Part shown: positions 43,200 through 52,973 of the stretch, one piece after another
Numbering within the stretch: position 1 is the stretch's first letter
Layout of the letters: each line of letters opens with the position of its first letter
Source: CAZUZS01 sp964624795
Lineage (GTDB): Bacteria; Calditrichota; Calditrichia; RBG-13-44-9
Assembly: GCA_964624795.1 (NCBI GenBank)
Contig: CAZUZS010000014.1
Coordinates: 11,340-75,339, forward strand
DNA length: 64,000 nucleotides
Direction: 5' to 3'
Translations under genes and position numbers: made by a program
Notes under the pieces: model-generated
The model's database searches: none
Told to the model about the DNA's origin: nothing
The model's input: only the letters and a program-made list of their open reading frames with translations

Positions 43200-44435
43200 A
43201 TGAGAAAGTTGCATGAAAATATAGAATCTCTAAAAATTGCCCTGAACGCCATTCGGGCCAACAAGTCCCGTGGTATTTTAACCACGCTGGGAATCATTAT
43301 CGGAATTGTAGCCGTCATTACGACTATGACTGCTGCAAACGGGTTGGGAAATAGATTTAAAGAGAGCATTTCAGCGCTTGGCTCCGATGTTCTGTACGTT
43401 TCCCGCATGCCGTGGGTTTTCACCGGGAACTGGTTTGAGCTTCGCAACCGCGAAAACCTGACATTCAAGGACAGCAAAAAACTTGAGCGCCGCCTGGAAG
43501 ATGCTGTGGCGGTAAATCCTACCACCAACACCGAACGGAATATAAAATATCGGTCGAAGGTGCTGGAAAATGTGCCAATTATTGGCACCACCGAAAAGCA
43601 CATCCTGGTATCTGCTTCGCTGCCGGAATTCGGGCGTTTCCTGACATCCTATGATGTGCAGTACAAGAAAAATGTGTGTATCATCGGTGCTGATATCAAG
43701 GACCGTCTTTTTAATTCCGTGGATCCGCTTAATAAGAAAATCAAGATAGGCCGTTATAGTTACCTGGTGGTGGGAGTGATGGAAAAGCAGGGGAGCGCAT
43801 CCTTTTTTGGCGGTCCGAATTTTGACAGCCAGATTTTCATCCCGATCACCTCGTTCATGAAATCGTATGGCGGTAGAAACCGCGAATTCAACGTCGCCGT
43901 GAAGGCGCCGGGACAAGCCGCAATGGCCGATTTCGAATATGAAGTTATCGGGGAAATGAGAAAGATCCGGAAACTTAAACCAACCGACAAGGATGATTTC
44001 TCTATTAACAAAATGGACACCCTGATGAGTGCTTACAATAATGTCATGGGGGTGGTGGTTCTCATCGGACTGCTTATTACCGGTGTTTCTCTGCTCGTTG
44101 GCGGAATCGGCGTCATGAACATCATGTTTGTTTCGGTAACCGAAAGAACCCGGGAAATTGGTATCCGGAAAGCAATTGGGGCGAAAAAACGAACCATCCT
44201 GGTTCAATTCCTGTTAGAATCGTCCACTATTTGTCTTTTCGGCGGCATTGTCGGCCTTTTGTTTGCGTTCGGCATAACAGCGGTTATCAACAAGCTGCTG
44301 ATGCCTGCCAGTATTTCCATTCCGATTGTCGTTGTGGCTCTGGTCATTTCAGTGTTGGTAGGTATTTTTTCAGGAATTATTCCCGCTTACCGGGCGGCAA
44401 GGCTCCACCCCATTGAAGCCTTGCGTTATGAATAA
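43200..44435 (+). CDS. MacB-like ABC transporter permease 1
   Basis: The product is 411 residues. An N-terminal membrane helix (ILTTLGIIIGIVAVITTM) is followed by a periplasmic MacB-type domain of about 230 residues. Three C-terminal helices begin at VVLIGLLITGVSLLVGGIGVMNIM. The conserved coupling segment VSVTERTREIGIRKAIGA follows the first of these, and the end PIEALRYE is typical. It pairs with the second permease to form a probable heterodimer with the ATPase at 42385. The cargo is unknown. Confidence 0.92.
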   Translation: MRKLHENIESLKIALNAIRANKSRGILTTLGIIIGIVAVITTMTAANGLGNRFKESISALGSDVLYVSRMPWVFTGNWFELRNRENLTFKDSKKLERRLEDAVAVNPTTNTERNIKYRSKVLENVPIIGTTEKHILVSASLPEFGRFLTSYDVQYKKNVCIIGADIKDRLFNSVDPLNKKIKIGRYSYLVVGVMEKQGSASFFGGPNFDSQIFIPITSFMKSYGGRNREFNVAVKAPGQAAMADFEYEVIGEMRKIRKLKPTDKDDFSINKMDTLMSAYNNVMGVVVLIGLLITGVSLLVGGIGVMNIMFVSVTERTREIGIRKAIGAKKRTILVQFLLESSTICLFGGIVGLLFAFGITAVINKLLMPASISIPIVVVALVISVLVGIFSGIIPAYRAARLHPIEALRYE

Positions 44436-44470
44436 AACGATTTGTTCACCTTAACACTCAGGGTAGCATT

Positions 44471-45721
44471 ATGAATTTGATTGAGGCATTTAAAATGGCC
44501 CAAACGGCCATATTGAGTCATAAATTGCGATCGTTCCTCACACTGATTGGTATTATCGCCGGTGTTGCCTCTATTATCGCTGTCATGACCGGGATTTCAG
44601 TTATCCAAAGTACAATTGAAAAGGAATTGAGCGTTCTTGGCACAACCACATTTCAAGTTCAGAAATGGCCGGTCAGGGCCGGGTTCAATAATAATGTGGA
44701 CTGGAGAAAGATTCGGCAGCGGAAGCCGCTGACTGTTGAAAATGCCAATATCATCCGGGAAAAAGTAAAATTGGTTAACCTGGTGGGGGCTGAGTTATGG
44801 GATTTCGGGCATGTTGTGAAATACAAAAATATCCAGACCAATCCGAACATGACAATCTGCGGTGGCACCCCGGAATATCCGGATAACAATACCCACTATG
44901 TGCAGTACGGCCGCGATTTGACAAATGAAGACATCAGGATCGGAAGAAATGTGGTGGTAATCGGTTTCGCTATCGCCCAGAAGCTGTTCCCATTTATCGA
45001 TCCGCTGCAAAAGACAGTTAAAATTGATGGCCGGAAATTCAGGGTGGTTGGTGTATTTGAAGAAAAGAAATCGGCGATGGGCGGAAATTTCGATAACTAT
45101 GTTCTCATGCCCATCACTCGTTTCAAACAAATTTACGGCCTTTATGATGGCAGGGGGAATCGGCGCTCTGTGAACATTACTGTCCGCGCGAATTCGCCCG
45201 CGCTGGTACAGGAAGCAATCCAGCAGGTGCGGGGAGTGCTGCGAATTGCAAGACACGTTAAGCCGTTGGAAGAAGACGATTTTGAGATATTTACTAATGA
45301 CAGCCAGATCAAAATGTTCAATGCCGCGACTTCCGGCGTGAAGACCGGCGCATTTGTTATTGGCATTATCGCGCTGGTGGTGGCTGGTATCGGCATTATG
45401 AATATCATGCTTGTATCGGTTACCGAGCGAACTCGGGAAATTGGCGTCCGGAAATCGCTGGGTGCGAAGCGAAAAAATATACTCAGCCAATTTCTGCTGG
45501 AGGCTATCCTTCTGTGCAATATTGGTGGCGCCATCGGTGTTTTGGCGGGATTTGGTCTGGGCAATATAGTTACCATCTACACCGGTTTTGCGGTGCACAT
45601 ACCGGTCGGGTGGGCCATTGGCGGGCTTGCGTTTTGCACCGCAGTGGGTTTGACTTTCGGTTTGTGGCCGGCGGTGATTGCCTCCCGCCTCGATCCCATC
45701 GAGGCGCTGCGGTATGAATAG
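44471..45721 (+). CDS. MacB-like ABC transporter permease 2
   Basis: The product is 416 residues and a tandem paralogue of the preceding permease, 35 bases downstream. It has the same layout: an N-terminal helix (LTLIGIIAGVASIIAVMTG), a periplasmic domain, and three C-terminal helices with VSVTERTREIGVRKSLGA, ending PIEALRYE. Sequence divergence in the periplasmic part suggests a heterodimeric permease and not a recent copy. It ends the exporter operon. Confidence 0.92.
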   Translation: MNLIEAFKMAQTAILSHKLRSFLTLIGIIAGVASIIAVMTGISVIQSTIEKELSVLGTTTFQVQKWPVRAGFNNNVDWRKIRQRKPLTVENANIIREKVKLVNLVGAELWDFGHVVKYKNIQTNPNMTICGGTPEYPDNNTHYVQYGRDLTNEDIRIGRNVVVIGFAIAQKLFPFIDPLQKTVKIDGRKFRVVGVFEEKKSAMGGNFDNYVLMPITRFKQIYGLYDGRGNRRSVNITVRANSPALVQEAIQQVRGVLRIARHVKPLEEDDFEIFTNDSQIKMFNAATSGVKTGAFVIGIIALVVAGIGIMNIMLVSVTERTREIGVRKSLGAKRKNILSQFLLEAILLCNIGGAIGVLAGFGLGNIVTIYTGFAVHIPVGWAIGGLAFCTAVGLTFGLWPAVIASRLDPIEALRYE

Positions 45722-46260
45722 TTATCCTTATTTGAATTAGGCGGAATCGCAGGGCAGGAATACCCAATTATCAAAAGCCTCCTTGCATAGCTGTAATTGC
45801 AATCTTAAGGATGAAAGCAGCTTAGGGAAGAAGGCGAAGCGCATTCCGGGAGCAATGTGTCCACACCCTAATTCCCTCCATAATTTTCCTTTTTTGGTCA
45901 AAGGTTTTTCATCTGGGAAGGAATAATCTGTTTAAATTCCAATCCATTTTTCCCATTCAATCCCGGTAAAAATTATAAATTCAGAATTTGAACCGCATAT
46001 AAGGGTTGAATTGTCAAACCGCGAATTGTATATTCCCTGAAATTTTGTGCCGTTCATTGAAACTAAAACTTCTGTCGGCATTCGCAGCATATAACGCTTA
46101 AGTCCCGCAATATGAATTGCCGGCTAAATGAAACAAATATTGGAGTATTCAATAGTCAACAACCTCATATGGAACGATAATATTATCGAGAAATCGATAT
46201 GGAGTTTATTTCACCCGCCTTGTCGATGCATCGTAAATTCAAGTTTAACAGGAAAAGTAT
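45722..46260. other. Intergenic region, no gene seen
   Basis: This 539-base AT-rich spacer precedes the dehydratase-activator genes. It contains a perfect 14-base palindrome at 46175-46188. An open frame at 46128-46337 runs into the next gene in another frame and is a chance frame. Confidence 0.5.
46175..46188. promoter_or_regulatory. 14-base AT-rich palindrome, possible operator
   Basis: CGATAATATTATCG is a perfect inverted repeat 72 bases before the start of the activator gene at 46261. It could bind a dimeric regulator. With only one copy this is weak evidence. Confidence 0.25.
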
Positions 46261-49200
46261 ATGAGCATTTTTTTAGGAATAGATGTGGGAACGGTGAGCG
46301 TAAAGATTGCGCTGCTTGCCGACCCCGATTCGTATGACTTACTGAACACTGTTTCATCACACAGCGAAATTTTCTACTCGCCTTCAACTGAGCTGCAGCC
46401 TGAGAGATTACCCGAAATCCTGGTGACCCAGTACCACCGAATCAAAGGCAGCCCGGTGAACGGGACTGAAGAAATCCTGAAACAGATCCTGGAAATAATC
46501 CCTGAAGAATCGATTGGCGGTGTGCGTGTTTGCGGCAGCGGTGGCCGTTTGATTGGCGATCTGCTGGACATCAATTACGAAAATGACTTTCGCGCTATTG
46601 CGAGGGGAGTCGGCTACCTCTACCCGGAAATTTCCACGGTTTTCGAAATGGGCGGCCAGAATGCGAAATTTCTATCGCTGGAGCGGGATGCCGCCAGCGG
46701 TGAAACAGGTATCGTGGATTATGAGAAGAGCGGGGATTGTGCAGCAGGTACCGGTTCATTTCTGGACCAGCAGGCGACCCGTTTGATGTATGATATCAAT
46801 TCGGTCGGGTACATTGTCACTGACACCAAACGAAGTGCCAAAATCGCAGGGAGATGCTCAGTTTTCGCCAAATCCGACATGATTCACGCCCAGCAAAAAG
46901 GATACTCTCCGCCGGAAGTTCTGAAAGGTTTGTGTGAGGCCGTGGCGCGAAATTTCAAGAGCGGCATCATTAAGGGAAGAGTGGTCAAAAAACCGGCAAT
47001 TTTTATTGGCGGTGTGGCAGTCAACTCCGGGGTGGCGGAGGCCATGCGACGGGTGTTTAAGCTGGAACAGGGCGAGTTAATTGTCCCGCCCCTTTATGCC
47101 TGGATTGCAGCCATTGGAACGGCTTTGTCGGAGCGCGAGACCTCGCGATCGAGCGGTATTCCCGATTTAACCGCGCTGCGAAATTACCGCGAATCGGCGG
47201 CAAGCGATTTTCCCAGAAGCAAGCCGCTTTCCATGGATAAAGTGCTGCTGCTGAGGGACCGGGTGCGTCCGAGGTTTCTGAAACCCGGTGAGGTTGTGGA
47301 TGCTTTCATGGGAATCGATATTGGGTCGGTGAGCACTAACGTGGTTCTGATCGATTCGGATGGGAATATGCTCAAGGAAATTTACACTCGCACCGAGGGC
47401 CGTCCAATCGAGGTGGCTAACCGCTGTCTGGCGGAAATCGAAAATGAAATGTGTAAAAATATTCGAATCAGTGGTGTCGGCACCACCGGCTCAGGCCGAG
47501 AGCTCATCGGCGAGCTGGTTGGCGCGGATACGATTAATGATGAGATTACTGCCCATAAAACGGGAGCCGAATTCCTTGCCCGCACCATGCTGAACACCAT
47601 CCCCGATACAATTTTTGAAATTGGCGGGCAGGACTCAAAATTCATCAGCCTGGAGAAGGGCGTAGTCGTTGATTTTGCCATGAATGAGGCGTGTGCGGCC
47701 GGCACCGGATCGTTTCTGGAAGAGAGGGCGGAGGAGCTGGGCATATCCATTAAGGATGAATTCGCCGAGCTGGCCCTGTCTTCAACTGCACCTATAAAAC
47801 TTGGCGAACGGTGCACCGTTTTCATGCAGCAGGATGTTGCGGCCTACCAGCAGCGCGGTGCGACCCACGCAGACCTGACCGCTGGGCTGGCCTACTCTAT
47901 TGTCTACAACTACCTCAACCGCGTAGTACAGGGCCGGAAAATCGGCGATGTAATCTTTTTCCAGGGCGGCACTGCCTACAATAATGCCATTGCCAGCGCC
48001 TTTGCAAAAGTGCTGGATAAGGAGGTTATTGTGCCGCCGTACAATGGCGTAGTCGGTGCGGTAGGTGCAGCGCTGCTCGCCCGCGAAAAATCCGGAAGCA
48101 CTGGTGCCAAATCAAAGTTTCGCGGCTTCAGCCTGGAGAGGGTTGAATATTCGTTGCGGGAATTCACTTGCAAAGCGTGCTCAAATTTCTGCCATATCCA
48201 GGAATTCACCGTTGAAGAAGAACGAACCTACTGGGGCGATCAGTGTTCGGATCGGTTCCGCCGCCGTCAGACGGTGGGCAAAAAGCCGGTCATCGACGAC
48301 CTGCTGCTTTTACGTCGCCACCTGCTGTTCGGAGATTACGATCCTGATGCCACGGGCAAGGCCACCATCGGACTTCCGCGATCGATGTATATTTACGAAC
48401 AGTTTCCGCTGTGGAACACATTCTTCCGTGAGTTGGGTTACCGGGTGCTGCTCTCCGACGAAACGAACGGGAAGATCGTCCGTATTGGCATTGAGACTTC
48501 AGTTGCCGAGCCGTGCCTGCCGGTTCAGGCATATCACGGCCATGTTCAAAGCCTGCTGGATGCAGGTGCCGATTGGTTGTTCATCCCCAACATGATTAAT
48601 GCGGTTACTCCCAATGAAAAGGTAAACAGCTTTTATTGCCCGTGGGGACAAACCATTCCGTTCGTGGTACAGAATGCTGCGCCCTTCAGGAGTGAAACCG
48701 ACCGGTTCATCGTTCCCACTCTGCGGTTTAGAAACGGGCAAAAATCGATTGTGAAAGCGCTTTATAAAGCCATGTCTCCATTGGGTGAAAGAAAAAAATC
48801 AATCGCTTCTGCGCTGAAGGCGGGATTCGCGAAGCAGCAGGCATTCGAAAAATCACTTCTGGCCGCCGGTCAGAATGCGCTGGAAATGTTGCAGCAGAGC
48901 GGCGAAATCGGCATCGTCTTGGTAGGCAGAACGTACAATATAAACGACCGTGGCCTCACACTGGATATCGGGAATAAGATCCGGGACTACTACGGCGTAA
49001 ATGTCATTCCCATGGATTTCTTACCGCTGGATGCTGAAGACATCTCCGATGTGAATCCCAATATGTATTGGAACTACGGGAGAAAAATTATTGCCGCTGC
49101 CCGGTTGGTGGGAAGATACCCGAATCTGCACATTATCTATTTTACAAATTTTAAATGCGGCCCGGATTCGTACATCAAACATTTTATCACCAAAGCCTCC

Positions 49201-49362
49201 GGCAAGCCGTTTCTTACGCTTCAGTTTGATGGACACAGCAACGATGCCGGCTATATTACCCGCTGCGAGGCCTATTTGGACAGCAAGGGAGCGCTTCGCT
49301 GGTGGACGCAGCCGAAGAAACTGAAAAAACGATCAGAAGTAATGGAGATGCCCGGCGCATGA
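46261..49362 (+). CDS. Tandem-ASKHA (R)-2-hydroxyacyl-CoA-dehydratase-activator-like ATPase
   Basis: The product is 1033 residues. Two BadF/HgdC-type ASKHA ATPase domains are fused. The first is about 1-285 (GIDVGTVSVKIAL; Cys160 in CAAGTGSFLDQQ; Cys199 in AGRCSVF). The second is about 346-625 (GIDIGSVSTNVVL; Cys478 in CAAGTGSFLEER; Cys518 in GERCTVF). These cysteines in other activators hold a bridging [4Fe-4S] cluster. A Cys-rich segment (FTCKACSNFCHI) follows, then a DUF2229/HgdB-like part to the end (EPCLPVQAYHGH, FKCGPDSYIKHF). Such proteins use ATP to drive a low-potential electron into a partner. The next gene, a likely partner, overlaps as ATGA. Confidence 0.9.
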   Translation: MSIFLGIDVGTVSVKIALLADPDSYDLLNTVSSHSEIFYSPSTELQPERLPEILVTQYHRIKGSPVNGTEEILKQILEIIPEESIGGVRVCGSGGRLIGDLLDINYENDFRAIARGVGYLYPEISTVFEMGGQNAKFLSLERDAASGETGIVDYEKSGDCAAGTGSFLDQQATRLMYDINSVGYIVTDTKRSAKIAGRCSVFAKSDMIHAQQKGYSPPEVLKGLCEAVARNFKSGIIKGRVVKKPAIFIGGVAVNSGVAEAMRRVFKLEQGELIVPPLYAWIAAIGTALSERETSRSSGIPDLTALRNYRESAASDFPRSKPLSMDKVLLLRDRVRPRFLKPGEVVDAFMGIDIGSVSTNVVLIDSDGNMLKEIYTRTEGRPIEVANRCLAEIENEMCKNIRISGVGTTGSGRELIGELVGADTINDEITAHKTGAEFLARTMLNTIPDTIFEIGGQDSKFISLEKGVVVDFAMNEACAAGTGSFLEERAEELGISIKDEFAELALSSTAPIKLGERCTVFMQQDVAAYQQRGATHADLTAGLAYSIVYNYLNRVVQGRKIGDVIFFQGGTAYNNAIASAFAKVLDKEVIVPPYNGVVGAVGAALLAREKSGSTGAKSKFRGFSLERVEYSLREFTCKACSNFCHIQEFTVEEERTYWGDQCSDRFRRRQTVGKKPVIDDLLLLRRHLLFGDYDPDATGKATIGLPRSMYIYEQFPLWNTFFRELGYRVLLSDETNGKIVRIGIETSVAEPCLPVQAYHGHVQSLLDAGADWLFIPNMINAVTPNEKVNSFYCPWGQTIPFVVQNAAPFRSETDRFIVPTLRFRNGQKSIVKALYKAMSPLGERKKSIASALKAGFAKQQAFEKSLLAAGQNALEMLQQSGEIGIVLVGRTYNINDRGLTLDIGNKIRDYYGVNVIPMDFLPLDAEDISDVNPNMYWNYGRKIIAAARLVGRYPNLHIIYFTNFKCGPDSYIKHFITKASGKPFLTLQFDGHSNDAGYITRCEAYLDSKGALRWWTQPKKLKKRSEVMEMPGA

Positions 49363-50663
49363 GGTTCCGGTCAAGCAATCAGAAAGAAAAGCGGAAAGGT
49401 GCACTGCACGGTAGGACACTTTATGTTCCGCGAATGAGCGTGCAGGGCGCTGCCGCCATGGCTGCGGCCTACCGTTCGGTTGGGGTAAACGGGCAAATGT
49501 CTCCGGACGGCGACGCCCGCTCGCTGGAATTGGCCCGGCAATACACAATTGGGGAAGAATGCTACCCTGAGATCGTGACGCTGGGTGGCTTTCTGAAGGT
49601 AATTGAGGAAAAGGATTTTGATCCCGCCCGGACAGCCTTCATGATGCCTACCGCCGGAGGGCCATGCCGTTTTGGACAATACAAACAGTTGCTTGAAAAA
49701 ATACTTGAGGAAAAAGGGTTAGAGGAAGTGAGGGTGGTCGCCCCGACCAGCGCCAACGGGTATGACGGGATCGGGGACCATGCCGGCGAGCTGGTGCGGG
49801 TGGCGTGGTGGGCGATTGTGTGCGCAGATGCGCTTCGCAAACTGCTTCTGCAAACCCGGCCCTACGAAATCAATAAAGGCGAGACGGAGGAAGTTCACGA
49901 TCGTTGCCTGGGTATGTTGTGCCAGGTGCTGGAGCAGCAGGGATTGCCGATGAAGGAAAAATTCCGGCAACTGGTGGAGCTGGTGGGAAAAATTGGGGAT
50001 ATGTTCGCGGCTGTTCCGGCTGACTACAAGACAGATAAACCGCTGATAGGGGTGGTAGGTGAAATATATTGTCGACTGGACGATTTTTCCAATGCCGAGT
50101 TGGTGCGCCGGATCGAAAAATTTGGCGGAGAGGTCTGGCTGGCGTCCATTTCGGAATGGATCTTCTACACCAGCTTCATGCAGAAAAACGAGCTGCGCTG
50201 GCGAGGAGACACGTTCTCAAAATCCATGCTGGGAGCGATAGTTCGCAGCAAACTGCAGGCAAAAGATGAGCACCGCCTGGTGGCGCCACTTCGGGACCGG
50301 TTTGCGGGGTATGAAGATCCCCAGAATATCAAAGACCTGGTAACGCCGGCAGAACCCTACCTGCCCTACTGGGGGGCATTGGGCGAAATGGTGCTCAACG
50401 TGGGTGGTGCCATTCACATGTACGAGAAGGGGGTGGATGGAATTGCCGACATCAGTCCTTTTACCTGCATGAATGGAATTGTGTCAGAGGCGGTGTATCC
50501 CAGGGTCAGCGGTGAACATGAAAACATTCCCATCCGCAATTTCTATTTTGATGGCACAGAATCGGATTACGACCGGGACGTGGAGATCTTTTTGGAGCTG
50601 GCTCGCACATACCGAAGACGGAAGACCAAAGAACGGTTTTTCCCCGCCCATTTTAGAATCTGA
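49359..50663 (+). CDS. HgdB/BcrB-like 2-hydroxyacyl-CoA dehydratase-related protein
   Basis: The product is 434 residues, starting at the ATGA overlap with the large activator. Likely cluster-binding cysteines are in GEECYPEIVTLGG, GGPCRFGQY and ISPFTCMNGIVSE. The rest follows the HgdB-like fold of dehydratase, benzoyl-CoA reductase and double-cubane-cluster protein subunits (IGVVGEIYCRLDDFSNAELVRRIE). It is likely the electron-accepting catalytic or cluster partner of the tandem ATPase. No acyl-CoA transferase or other dehydratase subunit is nearby. The substrate is unknown. The gene ends 27 bases before the assembly gap. Confidence 0.85.
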   Translation: MRFRSSNQKEKRKGALHGRTLYVPRMSVQGAAAMAAAYRSVGVNGQMSPDGDARSLELARQYTIGEECYPEIVTLGGFLKVIEEKDFDPARTAFMMPTAGGPCRFGQYKQLLEKILEEKGLEEVRVVAPTSANGYDGIGDHAGELVRVAWWAIVCADALRKLLLQTRPYEINKGETEEVHDRCLGMLCQVLEQQGLPMKEKFRQLVELVGKIGDMFAAVPADYKTDKPLIGVVGEIYCRLDDFSNAELVRRIEKFGGEVWLASISEWIFYTSFMQKNELRWRGDTFSKSMLGAIVRSKLQAKDEHRLVAPLRDRFAGYEDPQNIKDLVTPAEPYLPYWGALGEMVLNVGGAIHMYEKGVDGIADISPFTCMNGIVSEAVYPRVSGEHENIPIRNFYFDGTESDYDRDVEIFLELARTYRRRKTKERFFPAHFRI

Positions 50664-50963
50664 TAAAATGAACCATGCCGGATTTTAAGCNNNNNNNNNN
50701 NNNNNNNNNNNNNNNNNNNNNNNNNNNNNNNNNNNNNNNNNNNNNNNNNNNNNNNNNNNNNNNNNNNNNNNNNNNNNNNNNNNNNNNNNNGCGAAATGCT
50801 ATTGGATTCAAAAGCTTTTAAACTGTGTGTTACATTGAACTTCATCGATTTGGGTGAGTATTATTGAAAATATTTAGCGGACTGGCGAGTGCCGGTGCGG
50901 TAGTTTTGAGTCATGAATCGTATTTGCAGTTCCGGAAGAAAATGATTTATTGTGAGGCGCCAA
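50664..50963. other. Region with assembly gap, no gene seen
   Basis: Positions 50691-50790 are 100 N, the usual placeholder for a scaffold join of unknown length. The flanking known bases show no coding potential beyond the neighbours. Gene order across this point should not be trusted. Confidence 0.9.
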
Positions 50964-51734
50964 ATGAGCTCTGATCCGAAAGAAAGATTTTCGAACCGGG
51001 TAGAATTTTATGCAAAATATCGCCCATCCTACCCGGAAGAAATTATAGATTTCATGAAATCCGAGATGAATCTCAAGGATTTTTCGACCATAGCTGATAT
51101 CGGCTGCGGTACCGGCTTGCTGACCAGGTTATTCCTGGACAATGGCAATCCTGTATATGGCATCGAGCCCAACGGTGAGATGCGTTATGCAGCCGAACGA
51201 CTTCTGGAGCATTACGCCCGATTTCACGTTCTTCACGGAGAAGCGGAGAAAACTCCACTGGCATCGAAAAGCATGGACTTTATTGTTGCCGGTCAATCCT
51301 TTCACTGGTTCGACCGGGAAAAAGCCGGCCTGGAATTTAAACGGATTCTCAAGCCCGGCGGATGGGTGGTTCTGATCTGGAATACAAGGAAAACCGATGA
51401 GACCGAATTCCTGCGGGAATATGAAAGCCTCCTCGACAGTTATGCCCTGGATTACCATCAGGTTGACCATCGCAAGATAGACAAACAGGTTTTGTCCAGG
51501 TTCTTTGGTGAGAGAGGCTACCGGCAAAAGCTGTTTATCAATTCACAGGTGCTCAATTACGCCGGCCTGGAGGGACGGCTGCTTTCCTCATCTTATGCAC
51601 CGATGGCCGGTCATCCCAATTACGCCCCTATGATGTCGCAGCTAAAACAGATTTTTGATACGAATCAGGAAGCGGGCAAAGTTCAAATGTTATATGATAC
51701 CGAAATATATTACGGGCATTTAGCAAAGCGCTGA
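50964..51734 (+). CDS. Class I SAM-dependent methyltransferase
   Basis: The product is 256 residues. The ATG at 50964 has GAGG six bases upstream; a GTG at 50952 is less likely. The N-terminus RFSNRVEFYAKYRPSYPEEI is typical of the SmtA/UbiE-like group. Motif I is IADIGCGTGLLTRLF, followed by VYGIEPNGEM, MDFIVAGQSFHWFD and LKPGGWVVLIWN. This pattern resembles the trans-aconitate/arsenite-like small-molecule methyltransferase superfamily. The substrate is unknown. It lies just after the assembly gap, so its upstream context is uncertain. Confidence 0.9.
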   Translation: MSSDPKERFSNRVEFYAKYRPSYPEEIIDFMKSEMNLKDFSTIADIGCGTGLLTRLFLDNGNPVYGIEPNGEMRYAAERLLEHYARFHVLHGEAEKTPLASKSMDFIVAGQSFHWFDREKAGLEFKRILKPGGWVVLIWNTRKTDETEFLREYESLLDSYALDYHQVDHRKIDKQVLSRFFGERGYRQKLFINSQVLNYAGLEGRLLSSSYAPMAGHPNYAPMMSQLKQIFDTNQEAGKVQMLYDTEIYYGHLAKR

Positions 51735-52190
51735 TTTTTGGTGAAAAATGCGCTGGCGTTGTAACTTTGCATAAAAATGCTGTTTCGTGATCCAATGCAA
51801 CTTGCATTTCTATTCCTTCAATTCAAATTGCATCCGTCTAAAAGGCATATTGCTTGGCGTCAAACCCAACCGGCTAATATTTTGTTCAGGCACCGGATTA
51901 AAAATCTCCCCGATTTCGACTCAATTTTATCTTTTTACCTAAACCGTCTTTCTTCTGAGGAACCCGGTATGGATAATTCTGTTTCGGGGACAATCCTGAT
52001 TTGAAACTAAAACGTCGTTTTGGATTAATAATTAGGTAGTATTTGGTGAAAAGCTGGCTGCTGCCTAACGAAGCAGGACCATACGGGGCACTTGCTCATT
52101 ACACGCGGCAAATCCGGGCGCGGATTTTTAGGTGCTCAGATTCAAAGTTCGGAAGAGAATGGGGATTGGGAGAGAGGAGATTTCCACATC
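51735..52190. other. Intergenic region, no gene seen
   Basis: This is a 456-base spacer between the methyltransferase and the EEP hydrolase. An open frame at 51777-52004 (75 codons) has no ribosome binding site and an unlikely composition. GAGAGGAGA at 52171-52180 is the binding site for the next gene. Confidence 0.5.
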
Positions 52191-52928
52191 ATGCAGGAAT
52201 TCAAAATATTGACATATAATATTCATTCCGGCATCGGTCGGGATAAGGTTTACCGGCTGGACAGGATCATAGAAGTCCTGCGAAAGGAAAACCCGGATAT
52301 TATTGCTTTGCAGGAGGTCGACAAGAATTTAAGAAAGAGCAATCGGGACGATCAATCCCGGATCGTCGCCGATGAGCTTCGCATGGATTACTTTTTTTGC
52401 GTTAACCGCATTACAGAGAGAGGCGAATACGGCATCAGCACTTTCAGTCGATTTCCTATTTTGAACAGGCAAAAATACAATCTGTCCTACGGCTCCGATA
52501 TCGAGCCGCGGGGGATTTCCAGGGTGGACCTGGAAATTGATGGCGGTAAACTACATATTTACAATGTGCACCTGGGACTCGGGGTAAGGGAAAGAAAATA
52601 CCAGCGACGTTTGATGCTGAGCGAATCAATTTTGCTGGACCAGGCGGCAACCGATCCCAAAGTGGTGCTGGGCGATTTTAACGACCGGGTGTTTTCGGTT
52701 GTGCATGGCCAGTTGCGAAATCATTTTGTGGATGCCTTTCAATACAAGAAGGCCAGGCATGGCGCCACATTTCGTTGGGGGCCGCTGAAGATGCGCCTGG
52801 ATCATATTTATGTAAGCGATAATCTGCAACCTGTCGATTCCTATGTTTCAAGGTTTCCTTTGGTCAAAATGGCATCGGATCACCGGCCCTTGGTTGCTGT
52901 AATTCAGGTGAAAAACAAAACGAGGTGA
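52191..52928 (+). CDS. Endonuclease/exonuclease/phosphatase (EEP) family hydrolase
   Basis: The product is 245 residues. The ATG at 52191 has AGAGGAGA nine bases upstream; an earlier in-frame start would add a segment without family similarity. Metal-binding and catalytic motifs are TYNIHSGIG, IALQEVD, the Asn/His of YNVHLG, GDFND and the final SDHRPLVAV. The superfamily cleaves phosphodiester or phosphate esters, in nucleic acids, lipids or inositol phosphates. The small size and lack of signal peptide fit a cytoplasmic enzyme. It is followed directly by cardiolipin synthase, so a phospholipid-related role is possible. Confidence 0.9.
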   Translation: MQEFKILTYNIHSGIGRDKVYRLDRIIEVLRKENPDIIALQEVDKNLRKSNRDDQSRIVADELRMDYFFCVNRITERGEYGISTFSRFPILNRQKYNLSYGSDIEPRGISRVDLEIDGGKLHIYNVHLGLGVRERKYQRRLMLSESILLDQAATDPKVVLGDFNDRVFSVVHGQLRNHFVDAFQYKKARHGATFRWGPLKMRLDHIYVSDNLQPVDSYVSRFPLVKMASDHRPLVAVIQVKNKTR

Positions 52929-52973
52929 AAACTGGTTTTTATTCCACTTTACGTTCTGCTCATCATATATGCT

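Noticed and set aside
43371..44207. 278-codon minus-strand frame opposite the first MacB-like permease
   Set aside because: It is the antisense shadow of a gene with clear membrane and coupling-helix motifs; His/Arg-rich and not protein-like.
50567..50845. Frame running through the N block
   Set aside because: Its middle is undefined bases and it is antisense to the end of the HgdB-like gene.
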